A stretch of 64,000 nucleotides of DNA from Sipunculus nudus. Lineage: Eukaryota; Annelida; Sipuncula; Golfingiida; Sipunculidae. The translations under genes were made by a program, and so were the position numbers. The first letter of the stretch is position 1. The number at the start of each line of letters is the position of its first letter. The notes beneath the pieces are model-generated. The model saw nothing but the letters and a program-made list of their open reading frames with translations. It was not told where the DNA came from and searched no databases. The stretch spans positions 73,595,642 through 73,659,641 of the forward strand of contig CM049306.1 in the NCBI GenBank assembly GCA_026874595.1, written 5' to 3'. Positions 1 to 14,400 of the stretch are shown piece by piece.

Positions 1-2318
1 ATCATTATTTGTCTTGTACAGAAAGGTATTTTGCTAAAAAACAGAAAGCTAGAAATTAATCTAGATCTAATAACTAGGAAAAACTCAAATGATAGAGGTC
101 ACTTCTTCACTAAAGCACTGAATCTTTAAAAAAGTACTCATATCCTACCTCTCTTATCTTAACTGGTTTCACAGTCTAAAGATTGAAAGAACGCAACAAT
201 CAAGCAACACTTTGAACTAAAGAATAAAATAACAAGTGACCCAGGGGTCATGATGCTCAGTTAAGTGGGAAGGACGCTCAGCTAAGTAGGAAGACATTCA
301 CAAAAGGAATTTTATCATCTGAATGCCAAATTTTGTAAGTGGTATCCTAATGCTGCGTTTGTTACCGCTCGTACAGATGGTATGTACCAGATGGCAGCTC
401 CTTAGTACGACTTGCAAACGTTCGGTACCCAACAAAAGACCCACTGACCGGATGTCTAGGTTGTGATAGTAACCAAAAAAAAACTGATAAATAAAAAATG
501 TTTCATGTTACATTTGTTCAGCTTTATTTGTCATGTAAAACTTTTATGTAAACCAGTCAAATATTGCCGTAATTGGTGTCTTTATTTGCCCCCTACATCT
601 CGAAAAGCAGTGAATAAAGGTGAAGGTCGCTAAGTGGAACAGATCGACTTGCTCCGCCAAATCCCAGTTTCCCAGTGGTACGTTCCACTTGGATCACGTG
701 TCGAACGGGATTTCCCACTGGGAAACTCGTTCGTACCATTTATTCCAGAGGTAACAAATGCAGCATAATTCAGCTGAACCATAGTTCAGAGGATATGGTT
801 AACAGAGACCTAATTTCTGGTTTCCAAGAAGATTTTCTAGGAACCTTCCTGGATGTCAAGTTAGAAGATTCCACGTCTAATGGTAACAATTTGTACCTTG
901 TAAATGGACAACTGCACCTATGAAGGTTTCAAAAATAGAGAAAAAAATGAGTAAAAATTAGAAAATATCCAGGTGGCAACACCAGTGTGCATGAACTGAT
1001 AAAACCCTCCACGATGAATGTGCATGCAAAGAATCATGGTGATCAATGCATTAGTTGTTTAGACACTGGAGCTTTAGTATCAAATTTTTAATTATTCTCG
1101 GGGGTACTTCTGAGCCCCATAGCTTGGAGGATATGGGTAACAAAGACCTAATTTCAGGTTTCTAAGGAGATTTTTTATGGACCTCCTGGGATGTCAAGTA
1201 GAAGATTCCAGGTCCAGCGGTTACAATTTGTGCATGTTAAACAGACAGACAGAGAAGACCCCGACGGCCATACGCCGGACAAAGAGTGATTGCTAGAGCT
1301 CAGATGACATTTAGTCAGCTGAGCTTCAAACTCTATAACTCAAGCAGGAGTATTATATAAAGCTTCACGATGATTCTCTGACTGACACTGGACTGAATAT
1401 TACTCATGACATATATTATTTTAAAGTTGAATTGTTATTTTAAAATAATGCCCCTTACAGCCTGTGGTACATATTTACACTAAACAAAGACCTTCTGTTC
1501 CAATTTGTCAATATAATTTGACAAACAATATACCTTCTCTATGAAACAAGACCTCACAGGTCTTTAAAAGTCTGTTCTTATTACTTGTGGCAAAATAACC
1601 AATGCAATAATGAGTGGAAAGTGGACACACTATTTTAGTATCTCATTTGTATCTAAAATCACCATAGCATTGAAATAAATCTGAAAACTCTGATTGATTA
1701 AAGTCATACTTTGAAGAATATTGCATTGTTCTGGTACTACCGCAACAAAATCTCCACTTGGTGAAAGACTGTCACATGTATGGTCCAAATAAAAAAGAAT
1801 CAGAAAAAAATTAAGAATGACCTTTGACCTTCAAGGGTATCACATAGCAGGAAACAAGGGCAGGAATATAAGCAATGATACTGCCAACATTTCCCATCAA
1901 TTTCTCATCACTGGATATGGGTTCATTAGTGTTATATTCTCCCTTAATTGTTCAGTCATGATTTGCATATAGAAGTTACCTCTGCAACTGTCATAATGCA
2001 TTAGTAATTTTCATGAACAATAACCTTGATAGCAGCTAGAAGTTTGATTCTAGTACAACATAATGGTCCACATCTCTGAATCAGTAACGATCAAGCCAGG
2101 GAAAGACTCTTTCAAACATAGCTCAAGTGCTGACATCTTCCAAGTAAACAACATACATGTTGCAAGTCATCAATATTCATATGTCTATATCTCCACTATA
2201 GCAATGATTGAGTCCCAAGGGGTTAACTGGATATACTTTAATTTGAAATATGAGGATTATCAAGGTTCAAACAATCATAGGGTGATTTAGCAAGTGAAAA
2301 ATTTCACACATGTCTAAC
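1..2318. other. Intron/flank of the WD40 gene, repeats only
   Basis: No exon with flanking splice sites was found. About 735-930 and 1095-1262 are two diverged copies of one segment (both contain GAGGATATGG and GATGTCAAG), offset by roughly 340 bp. They end in an ACAG tetranucleotide run and GACGGCCATACGCCGG, resembling the tandem-core repeats elsewhere in the window. The short ORFs here look like chance. Confidence 0.5.
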
Positions 2319-5300
2319 CTGCTCTGCCAGTGCTTTGTCTGCAGCCTGGCTGGATGGCTTGTGTGTGTGGTCCGGCTGCTTGCTGGCCTTCTGCTGGACC
2401 TGGTCTGTCACAATCTTCTTTGCCTCTTCTTTTATCAGTGCCTGGGCATCAATGCGAATCCCAGAAAATCTGGATTTTGTGCCTTGGCTCTCATCCACAG
2501 CAGGGGCTTTGACTGGCTCTGGTTTGACAACCTTCTTTGGTGGTTTCTCCACTGCAAATAAGACAGTAATCTTGAATTATTTCATTTTCCATTTACAAGT
2601 TTTACACATTAATGTTATTCCCAAAGGCAAAGAGGTCAAAGCCTAAAATAAATATACTAAAAAAAGTCTCATTTTAATTTCATTTTACTTATTTTTGATA
2701 TACACATTAAATAGTTTTCTATTAAAAATGTCTTCAGGATAAATAAAATAAGGTTAATTCCAAAAACATTCAAGAGTGAAAATGAGAATTTATTTATACC
2801 TTGTATATTTTTTGTAATTTTTTTTATTATATTAAAAATGTATATGATGATATACCTTCATGCTGTATATGTATGAAGCAATGTAATCATACTTGCATAT
2901 CCTATCTGGAAACAACCAGCAGCTGGATTTAAAACAAAGAGCTTTGAAGTGAGGAAAACTTTGTATTGCTTTGTTCTATTAGAACTACTTCTGCTTAGAG
3001 AAATCCCCTTACATGATATAAGAGAATGGTATGGTATCAAAAGAGTAGCCATTATAAATGTATAAACACTTGTACGTGTTGCCTGAGTTTTCTCATTACC
3101 AAACCTGTCAATAGTTATCTATAAAATCCCTCTCAGATGGTAAACTGTTATACCCTACCCAGTTTTTTGGGTGATGGTGGTACTTCATCATCTTCAAAAT
3201 CAGATGGCTCGGGGGTGCTCTCTCCTCCCTGTAAAGAATATGTTCATCTTATATCAAACTTAACAACATCAGTCTATTGAGTAAAGACTTGTGTATTGCC
3301 TTACCTACTACATAATTAATTTAGACTTGCAATAAAACTGAATGAAAAAAATGTGAACACAGATAATAAATGATTTACATATTTTTAGTCATGATGATTA
3401 TAATATGCTTCCTGCATTTGACTACTATTATCAGCTGAGTGAAAATATGAAAATGATTTTTTATCAATCACAAGGATTTAATAAATCTATAAAACATCAT
3501 GGCAGTTTTTATACAGGTCTTCATGCCAATTTCATAAGCAGATAAAGTAGTTTGCCTGATTCTGTTACAATTTAAATACAGAGGATTAGAAATAAGCTGT
3601 GTTATCAAAAGAGTTATTCCTTGCAGGAACATTTTTGTAGACATAATTTTCCACATATGTAAATAGTCCAAATTTTTTCCTTTATTTAAATGACAATCCT
3701 GAAAGTGCATATTTGTAAACAACTACGTGTTTATTAGTTTAAATTTACCTCTGACACGTCAAAGCTGCTGGGAGTACATGGGGTGGACGGTGGTGATGGG
3801 GTCGGTGTCGGACCAGGCGAGATTCCAAACTGAGGCAGCTCTGGGAGGTTAGCCAGTTCCTCATCCTCTACGGACATCAAGGCTAAGTGACCTCCAATGT
3901 TAATATATGATGTCAAAAGAGGTTACATGTAAATAATGTTAATTCAGACAGTATTTGTAATTCAGGAAGTATTTGTATTTGATACTATGATTAATTGTCA
4001 CACTAAAATTAATATAAAATTTTCATTTTAAATTTTGCATTTAAGAACTATGTTCTGATACATATATTTTTATAATCCACTTTCTGCATTAGTAAAATCA
4101 GACAAATGCTAGCATGTTCAAATTCAATTTAAAAATATTAAGTTTGATACTTTACATTTTAACCAGTGTTACAGCCTCATCATAAATTATCATAGGTATA
4201 TTAATGGGTTAATTTCAATGGCAGTGTTACTCTTGCCCTTTCCTGTTCTAACATCATATCATGGGACTGAGATGACTTTGTTTCAGTCAAATATTTGAGT
4301 ATATTATTTATCAGGTGAGCTTGGGTAACATAAATAATTCAATGTTTCCCATAAAGCGAACAAGAAATTACATTGAAAACAGTGAAGGAGACAGCAACGT
4401 TCAGTGTTGTTAAGACTTATCTTATGGGACATTTTTTCCCTAGAAGTCTTGTGCCAGAGTCAGATGTGTTGCCTTCTGCATACAGCTATCAGGGAAAATT
4501 AACAAGAGAACTATAAAATTGGTCAGACTGCCCAAGTTACCTGGACGTTGCACACTGCCTTTGAAATAAAAAAGTGTTCTTCTTGGCATCCTATGTAAAC
4601 CAGTTAATTATTTATGGTGTTAATTTATAACATGGTTCATTGCAATAGGGACACTGTACCTGTTATAAAATCTTTTTTGAGGTCACGAGGGTGCACCTCC
4701 TGACTCAGCCTGAGATCCACCAGTGACAAGCGACGCGGGGTACTGCTTGGACTGAACAGTAACGTGGTTGGTGCCTGAGATATCTCTGATGCTTGGTCAT
4801 CCACTACCTGAAAAGAAAGTCACTTCAGTATGAGTAACAAGATGGTCAGAAACTGCAGACCCTCGTCCTGCTGCCATCTGGGGAGTGAAGAGTGAATAAT
4901 AAAAAATTTATTACCCTCTGAATTATAAAATGTGGATCATGCAACCAGATCATCTTCAAGAAGGACTGGGAAATTGTAAAGACTTAACTTATTTTAACTA
5001 GTGGCCCATGGGCCCTGGTGCTCAGCTGAATCTGCTATTGAGAATTAATGTAGGTTAAAAGTGGCTGTAAATTATTAAGTTTTAACATCCTTGTTCTAAT
5101 GGTTACCATTTGTGACTTGCTAAGTATCAGACTGTTAGTTGTAGATTTCTTACATTCAGTCTGTGCACTCTCCATAAGAATGGGAAATAAGAAAAAATAG
5201 TGGAACTACAAAAGTATAGCAGTATACTCTAGCCCAGGATAAGGATTCTATCTCCAGCTTAAATGGGCATTCCATTCAGAAAAAAATGGAAATATACCAT

Positions 5301-8300
5301 TTAAGCTCATACAAATAGGTTGCACCACCTTTTGTTTACAGATTCATGAAAATCACATGATCAATATACTGTAATGTGCAAAACACCTTATAAGCAAACA
5401 CTGAAATCAAACAATGAATCAGGGAAGAAGTAGAAAAGCACATTTTTACTCAATAAAATAAGTCCACACAAGTTGCACTACCTACAGCTCACACTAAAAT
5501 ACCAGTCACTGAAATACCAGTCACTGAAATAACAGTCACCATATCAATCTGTCTTTAGAATCTGGTGCTCATAGCTCCAGCAATTACTGAGATATTCAGT
5601 AGCAGTGAAAACAAACACTAGAAATCGTCAAAATTTGTGTTCCATAAAGACAACTGTTTTGTAAAAAATATTTCAATCCCATTCCATCCACCCCTCTGAT
5701 CCCCCACTAATCATGAGCCCATCCTAAAATACAAAAATAATACATAAAATAGAAAGTCTAGCTGAGGACTGGGGGACTGGCAAGACCCAGTTATGGTATA
5801 TCCTTAGAAGCAAGGCTGAGTATGTTTTTTTTCAACATGAATCAACAGGGGCACAAGAAATGCAACCATTATTTGGTGCAGTTTGATTTTTATTTATCTT
5901 TCAGTATTTATTAATAATATTTTACAAGATGTATTTTCTTGATTTCCTGTCTGATCATGTTGAGTTAGGTAGCAAACATAAACAGTAATTCCAAATAACA
6001 CTGAATAGCTACATGTCTGTCAAAGAGCACATAAACAACATAGCTACAGCCTGAAGGGCTGTTGTAAGACCCTCAAATAACCTCACTAAGACAACTAAGT
6101 CAGAAATGCAACCATTTTTTCTAGGTCCAGCTGGTGGTTGAAATTCTGAGGTTTAACGGTACTATTACAAAGTGTTTTTCTCACTTTTAGTTTTTAAACT
6201 AGATGTGTCGGTACGACACGAATGCCCCCGCCTGGGGCAAATTAGAAACATTTGTTAAATTTTGTAATTTTTTTTTAAGTTCAGGAGGTGTTGTATGGTC
6301 AAAAGTAGGTCAAGAAGGGCAAAATGCAAACTCGATCTGTAACGGGTCATTATCAAGGAACACACCAAAAATCAGGCCAGTATGCAGGCATTGTGAAAAA
6401 AAGTCCATACATGTGCATTTTTCATAAAAATTTCTGTCTTTCATGAAATTTTCTATGTTCAGGATCTGTCATATGGTCAAAAATAGGTTAACTGGGATGA
6501 AACGCGAACTCGACCTGTAAGTGGTCATTATGCGCCCACAGACCAAACATTGGGCCAGTATCTGTAAGCATTGCATTGTGAAACTAGAATATTAGCAAAA
6601 GCTGGTAATCAGTTTTAAATTTAAATTGGAGAGGTATGTACCATGTTTTATAACAATCCACCAAATGCTTCCTGAGAAATATCCCCCTAAGTTTTTTTCT
6701 ATACTATGCTCTGTGACCTTGAAAAGTAGGTCAAGACCACCCATCTTTGAACCTGACCAAGATTTTGTAAATATGATGCAAAAGCACTGAAGTAATGAAG
6801 TTCCTTAGTTGAATACCTTTGGAGATATCCTGCACAAAGGCCAAAATTGAAAAATCCGATAAAATTTCATTAAAAAATCAGAAATTGCAGGTGACGCCAC
6901 CCAAATTGTGCAGCACGTACAGACCATCAGTCCCAATGATCATAGTAAGTTTTGTGAAAATCCACACAATGGTTCCTGAGATATAAGCTTCTGATTGTTT
7001 TTCTGTAATCAGCTCTAAAATGTAGAAAAATGGGTCAAGGTCACCCATCTTCGAACTTGACCGAGATTTTATTGATATACATCTTCACTGATGAAATAAA
7101 ATTCCAACTGTGAATCCTTTTAGAGATATCCCGCTCACAAGGTAAAAGTTAACAGACGCGGAACGGACGGAAGGACGGACGGACACCCGACAGACAGATG
7201 GACGGATAGACGGACAGCTTGGGTGACGACAATAGCCCATCAGCCTATGAGCTGAGGGCTAAAAACGGCTGTATATGTACATTTGTCATGAAAATTTATA
7301 TTTTTCATGAAATTTTCTATGTTTAGGAGCCGTAAAACAATCAAAAGTAGGTCAACCAGGACAGAACGCGAACTCGATCTGTAACTGGTCATTATCTGCA
7401 TACACACCAAAAATCAGGCCAATATCTGCAGGCATTGCGAAAAAAAGTCAGTACATGTGTATTTGTCATGAAAATTTCTATTTTTCATGAAAGTTTCTAA
7501 GTTAAGGAGCCATAAATGGTCAAAAGTAGGTCAACCGGGAGGAAACGCGAACTCGATCTGTAACTGGTCAATATCTGCATACACACCAAAAATCAGGCCA
7601 ATATCTGCAGGCATTGCGAAAAAAAGTCCGTACAACTGTTTGATTTCGGAAGGACGGAAGGACGGACATGGGTAAAACTATATGCCCTGGCCACTTTGTG
7701 GCGGGGGCATAAAAATATATTGTTATTTAAAACTTCTGGGATAAAGGAGATAAAAAGATGGCTTTATTTGCAGACAAGTATATTATATTTCACAAATACC
7801 TCTTCAGCTTCTGTTGGTAGTACAGGAGACCCTCTGCCTTCTATAAAATCTTTTGAAAATTCCATGTCATATGGTACCTGTATGAAATACACCAGACATG
7901 AAAATAATATTTTCAAATGAACAACATATAAAACAATTATTGAAATTCTGATCGAAGGAAAGCTATGACAACACATTTTATATCTAAATGAAAAAATTTA
8001 ATAACAATTAATATTACAATTCTGCCTAGTCTCTGCAGTGTAGTTAAATATGATTAAAACAACCATGTCATGTTAACTTTTTAAAACAGGTAGATTGCAG
8101 TGATCTCTAGGATGAAATCACATGTCATAACTGTAAACACTTCAGTGCTTTCAGCTCATTCTACAGTTAATGCACCGAGGAAATGCATTGTTACAATATA
8201 TACCAAGTTACCATCTTTTCCCAACTAATCACAGCCATCAATGACACTTATAAGTTTACATTAATCACATGGCAAAGAGAAGTCCTACTTCAGTAGAATT

Positions 8301-8474
8301 CCTAATTCATAATTTAGAATGGAGATATGTGTTGAGTGTATACCAGATAGTTCTCGAGATTGACGGGATCAGGGTTCTCTGCCAGCCCCTCGTATCTCAC
8401 AGCAGGATCCTCGTAGACATCTGACTCTGTCTCAAATTCCTCCTCGTCTTCATCCAGGGGGACACCAGGGTGGA
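2319..8474 (-). CDS. WD40 gene exons 19-24 (acidic, proline-rich and charged tail)
   Basis: After the propellers the protein becomes low complexity. Exon 19 has an acidic run (DEDEEEFETESDVYED). Exon 20 has VPYDMEFSKDFIEGRGSP. Exon 21 has TPRRLSLVDLRLSQEVHP. Exon 22 is a Pro/Thr/Ser tract (PGPTPTPSPPSTPCTPSS). Exon 23 is Glu/Asp/Pro-rich. Exon 24 is lysine-rich with a possible helix (AQALIKEEAKKIVTDQ). The last visible exon ends at CAG/GTTAGA in phase 0, so coding continues left of the window. I found no further exon in 1-2300. Confidence 0.8.
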
Positions 8475-11400
8475 CTGGAGAAAGGGACAGATAAATCAAT
8501 ATAACATGAAAGGTGAATATACTGTGGTTGGTTTCTTTTTCACAAGCTTAAATTTTCATGATTTTCATTTTTAATTGTATTGTGAGGGTTTGATTTTCAC
8601 AATATAATCATACAATAACTTACAAAGAGTATATCTATTGTTATATGAATAAATGATATTAATATGTGCCAAAATTGTTAAAATTGGACAAGGATCTTAT
8701 ATCACTTAAAGTAGCAATCACTGAATCACAGGTAACATACATGATCTAATGTTATTTAAAATATCAATATTTTGCCTTTTGTCATACCTTCAATGATGAG
8801 GCCTCTTATCTACAAAGTTTTTCTTTGTGATGAACTCTATTTTGCAAATATAAAAAAATTCATGTCATGAATACATCAAAGGGGAATAACTGTCAGAAGT
8901 CTAGCCCCCTCCAGCTGGAAGAAAAGAAGAGCATGAAGGCAGCAGACACCACAGAGTGAGCTGACCCTAAGAAAGCATACGGACTTCACCAGCATCAAGT
9001 GTAGTAGGAACTGCCGTGCCGGAGGGGGACTACTGAGTCACATGAAACACTGTTCACAGTTTCATTGACTACCATGTTACTATTATCTCCAGAGACAGTA
9101 GGATGCCTGCTACCACTATATTAAAAACCAGAATTTTATTACAAAATAACAGGTGACATGTTTCTAAGGTTAAGTGTCGTACTGTGTTATGTAATTTTGA
9201 AAAATATTACTTGACTATTTTCCTTAAAGTTATCACATTTATTCAAAAGCAGACCCAGCTGCCCCATGTCTGCCACCTGGTGGCAATGTCATCTTTGCAG
9301 AGAAACCATATTACATAAACACCATAAAAAATTCTGATTCCCTGACCTTTGCTGTGTGGCAGAAAGAAAATGTGGTTCTTCCAGCCCACCAGCATGTCAG
9401 CTTTGTGGTTAAAGAAGCAGCACGATGTGAGAGTATCATCCAGTGTAATCTCTGTCAGCAACGTTCTCTCCTCATCCCAGATCTTGATGGCTCCCTCAGC
9501 ACTGTCAATCATATCAGAACCGTGAGAGTTTCTGTTTCTGTCACCTCCACATGGATAAAGCTTATGTGGACAATTATTTGTAGTGACTTTATTTTTGAAG
9601 ATTTTCTTAGTGAAAAATATTGTGAGTACAACAGTGTGTCAAATGAATAATATGGAAGGCTGAAAAAAAAAGAAAAATATTTAAAAATCATTATAAAAAC
9701 ACATAAAACAAGAGCACTGCAAGTGGTGCATAATACGCCCGTTGCATATTTTGTGACCTCTGACCTCATTAAATATGCATGAATTTGCTGAGAATGCAAT
9801 TCAGGTGAGAAAATGTATTGTTATATACTCATCATGAGTTATATGAAAATCCAACAGAGTTTTGGTAAGTCAGGGTGGTGCCACCAAAGTGTGATGACCT
9901 CTGACCTCATTGAATATGCATGGATTTTGCTGAAAATCTGACTTAGGTGAGATCTTTTATTGATCAACATATCTGTTGAGTTTGATGAAAGTCCATCATA
10001 TTCCTCATTAGTTATTGGGGCAACACTACGTATTGGTCTGTACAAAGCAGCCTGGTGAACTCTGACCTCATTAAATATGTGTAAAATTTGCTGAATATTT
10101 AATTGAGGTAAGAAAATCTATTGGTTAATATGTATAGAGATTCATGAAAATCAATAGGATTTTTGGTAAGTCAACATGTTGCATCCAAAGTGTGGTGACC
10201 TCTGACTTCATTAAATATTCAATGATTTTGCTGGAAAACAAACTTGATTAACATTTCTGTTGAGTTTTATCAAATTCCATCACATTCCTTGTCAGTTATT
10301 GCAGTGACACCGCAAAGTAGCCCAGTGACCTCTGACCTAATTAATTATGTGTGGGTTTTCACCATAATAATCTATTGGCAATAAGTTATGGTGAGTTATG
10401 TGAAAATCCAAAAAGGCCCCCTAAGTTATCGCGGCAGTTAATGGACGGAACAGGGGTATACCATAATATGTCTCGTCATAAACGGGCGTATAAAAAACTA
10501 TTATAAAAACATTAAAAGTCATAATCATATCTAGGGTATAGAATATGCAGAATGTTGCATCAATCCTCTGTCTACCTGCAGGAGCTGTAAAGCTGAGGTC
10601 CAGGGCAGGAATCTACAGAAAGCACAGGTCCTGGATGTTCAGTCCTCTCTACTTCACTGCCAGTCACTGAGCTCTCATCATCACGCAGCCCTGCATACAG
10701 AGATAAAATATAGAAATTTATATCTCCTTGTATTACTGTGTAGTATTACTGTGTATCAATGGGAAAACTATAGTATTCCGATGAACAACCTTTTTGTGAT
10801 ATTGAATTGTTTAAAGAAAAATCTGTACCTATACTCTAAGTCCTAAATACATAAGCAGATGTTCCACTAATTTTGTGTAAAGCAATATCTCATTACATTT
10901 GCCATTGATAATCTTTAACTGCTTTTAGATTACAGTTTTATTTGACACATTTGCATTAAAATTGATGAGTCAAGTTTGAACACAAGTCTGATTGAAATTT
11001 TGATAGCACAATACAGTTATCTTCCTGAAACAATTTTATCTGAATAGTTTTTCACTAGGGAAAAACATTTTGAATTAAAAATGATGATAACAATTAATTC
11101 TGAAACACAATGAGCATTTACTTGGGCTTTGTTGTCTTATGAGATTATAATGTTATAAGGTTGTTATCACTCACATGAAGGAGCAAAATTATTATCCCAC
11201 AGTCCCATTAGTTCATGTCTCATGACTGCTCCATTCTGATGCCCAGTCACCATGCTGCTATCCTGCAAAAAGGCTCTAATACAGTGAAACCTGTGTGATA
11301 AGACCACCCAAGGGACAGGCCAAAATTGGTCTTAATTCAAAGGTGGTCTTATTAGACAGGTGGTCCTTAATACAGGTTCCACTGTGGGTAACATCTTCAT

Positions 11401-14400
11401 AGTATACCTGGGCTATCAAGGGATGTCAATTAACTAACATATATTCACCAATAAAATATAGATCGTTTGAAATTTACATGCAAAAATAACAGGCAATTAA
11501 TTCTTACACAAACTTTATGGAAAGAATGTGTACCAGCTTTACAAGAATCAATATAATATTAAGTAAACACAATTCTGCAGTTTACAGTTAAATGACCAGC
11601 CTTACAAACTTTCATGGTACTACTTATCAAGTATACTTAAGAAAGGATATTGGTGACAGTACTTGATCATTATAATTATAGAATTTAAAAAGCCTTTCTG
11701 GTATCAGTCTGGATCATAATCAACAGTAGTGGTACTCAGTCACTGTCAAACAAATGATCTGTGGCCACATATAAAAAATGCCCCTTTTTTCGGTCTAGAT
11801 GTGTTGGGAACAATGCTAATTTTGTCTGTCCGAAGGGGGTCATTCTCAATATTTTCCAATAGTGAGGAATTTGATATTATATTGTGAATGGTCAATCACA
11901 GCACCATCTACAAGAAACATGCCAACTTTAGGAATTCAGTTGAAGAAACCATCCAATGGAAAGCCTCATCCCCTGTCCTAAGGGTAATACACTTGTATTT
12001 ACTTATTAAGCTCTGTAACTAACTTACCAGCCTGGCAAACCCTGTGATGTCCATGGGACACCCAACTTGGTGGAGAAGGTCAAGGCCAGGCAGGGACCAG
12101 ATCTGGAACTGTGTACAGCCACGCAAGTTGGAACGCGAAATCAATGTATTGTATACCTTATCATGATAGAGGTCCCGGATCTACAACAATTCAAGAATAC
12201 ACTGGTCTCAAGTACAGCAACAGATATGCAATATGTAAACCACTGTACAAAGGCTGTCTTATTCTGATAATCTGTTGATGGTAGTTGTGTATCCAGGGAG
12301 AGATGACCATATAATTATTAAAGAACAGGTTTTCAAAGGATGGGTGATAACTAAATAAATATATATGATATCTATTTATTTTAGCTTCAAAAGTATAAAA
12401 TAAAAAATTAGTAAAGGTGGGGATTATAGACAATGTAAGTCTCATCTGACGTCTCACTTTTCCATCTAATACTTCAGGCCTGTTCATTCTTGTAGCATTT
12501 CTTGGATCACTAGGGATCATATTACCCAAGCAGACATAACAGGAGTTAGAAGGTTATTTGATAGAAGTCTATTGCCCTGACCATTATGCTACAATGCTCC
12601 ACAAAGTCAAGGCCTGCAACTGGTATTACTTCTTTGATTAGGAGTTAGATTATGTGGCTTCTGTGTCTCAGGTGTACAGCACAGAACTCAAAGCCAGGAT
12701 ATCGTGATTTTTTAATCACAGCCAAGGCGGTGAGTTTTTCATTGTTGGCCCCGTAAAGGGTGAGTGCTCCATCATACATCCATCACATCTTATCCATCAA
12801 CTTACTGCATCTTTACTGGCTGCCAGTTCCATGTACTTCTGGCCTTTCACCACAGGGTCCATGAACAATACTCTTCCATCCTAATAAAATTGGATCATAT
12901 TTATGACAAAAATGTAATGCTGATTCCATTATCTTTAACTAATCAATACATAAGAGAGGGAAATATATCTGACTCATAAAATTGATAAGTTCAAATATAC
13001 CATTTCCTTATCAAGCATATACATATACTTTTATCTATAAATACAAGACATGCTGGAACAACATACTTTTGGACAAACTCTTAAAAAATAATTATAAACT
13101 CATTTTTCCCTCATTTCCATTGAGCATCTACCCTGCTGCATTACACAATGTTAACAAATCTTATTTTTTTTAAAATTTTTTTAACTAGGCAGATATAGAA
13201 TAATGGGAAATACTGTGGTTGCCTTTTTGTTCGCGAGGGTTTTAATTTCGCGATATTCGCGAATGGAAAATAATCGCGAAAATGAAGCCCGCGGGAATAA
13301 TTGGCCAATTGAGTGTGTCTTTCATATTTAGTGTAGCCAATACTTGTATGGGAATAGGTTATAACAGTAAGAAATTTTATAATAAGTTACATCCATACAG
13401 GGTATAGGGAAAACGTTACCTTAAATTTGAACTAAACTACCTGTGCTGTGTGTACGGGCCCATCGTTATATGAGAAGAATATCACGAACTAATGACTTAT
13501 TTTCATTTTATAATACACACAGGTATGGATTAACCAAAGATTTGATATAGGTTCTGGTTAGATCGCGAAAATAAAACCCTCGTGAAACATTTAAAATGGA
13601 GAAATCGCGAAATTTCTGCCTCGCGAATATGAAGCCAACCACAGTATGAGCTTTAATCTTGGTATGTTATTAGTTTGATAACACTAAATGGGCCAATTCC
13701 ATCTGAATCATTCCCAAAAAAATGCAAGAAAATGTGACTTACAGTCTTTAATGCTTTGCCCTCATTTACTCGAGAAGAAGACAAAACTCTAAGTAGATAA
13801 AAAGTTTGTATCATGATTTAGTTGTAAAGTTCTCCAAGGAGCCAAAAATTTGAAATTTCTGTGATAAGTCAGTAGAGTCACATTACATATAACCAGTCCC
13901 AGATAATCCTGTTTCCCTTATGTTTCATAAGAGGTCATTTCTACTCAAACAAAGTTCTTTTCTCTATGGGGCAGTGTGGCAAAGCCTGGACTACTTATTT
14001 CAACTGTCAAACATTAAATTAAAAATTTGTTTCATTTCAAAGAAATTTTATTTCACATGCACACGCTTACAAAATATTCTTATTCTGTGAAGTCCTTGCA
14101 ACAAAAACACCCCAGATGTTTATGTAATTTGTCCTGAAACGATTCTTTTCTATATCATACTTGAAGAGATTACATTGTTACAGATTAAGTTGTTTTTCAC
14201 TTGTCGAGCAGCTACATTCCCCTCTGCATTACATTTTTACTTATGCCATCTGTGTATGTAGAAGCCCCAGTGCATTGTGGGCTGTAGAGTTTGAAGCCCA
14301 CAAACCCTAACCAGCAGAGTCGTACCCTTTGGAGACCGATTCTGCAAAGTTTGTGGTTGCCTAGGCTTTTCTTACCTCTAAACCAAAGAGCAGGTAATCT

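Noticed and set aside
12560-12600. Second tRNA-like A-box (minus strand GTAGCATAATGGTCAGGGC)
   Set aside because: No B box at the right distance; too little to call an RNA gene.
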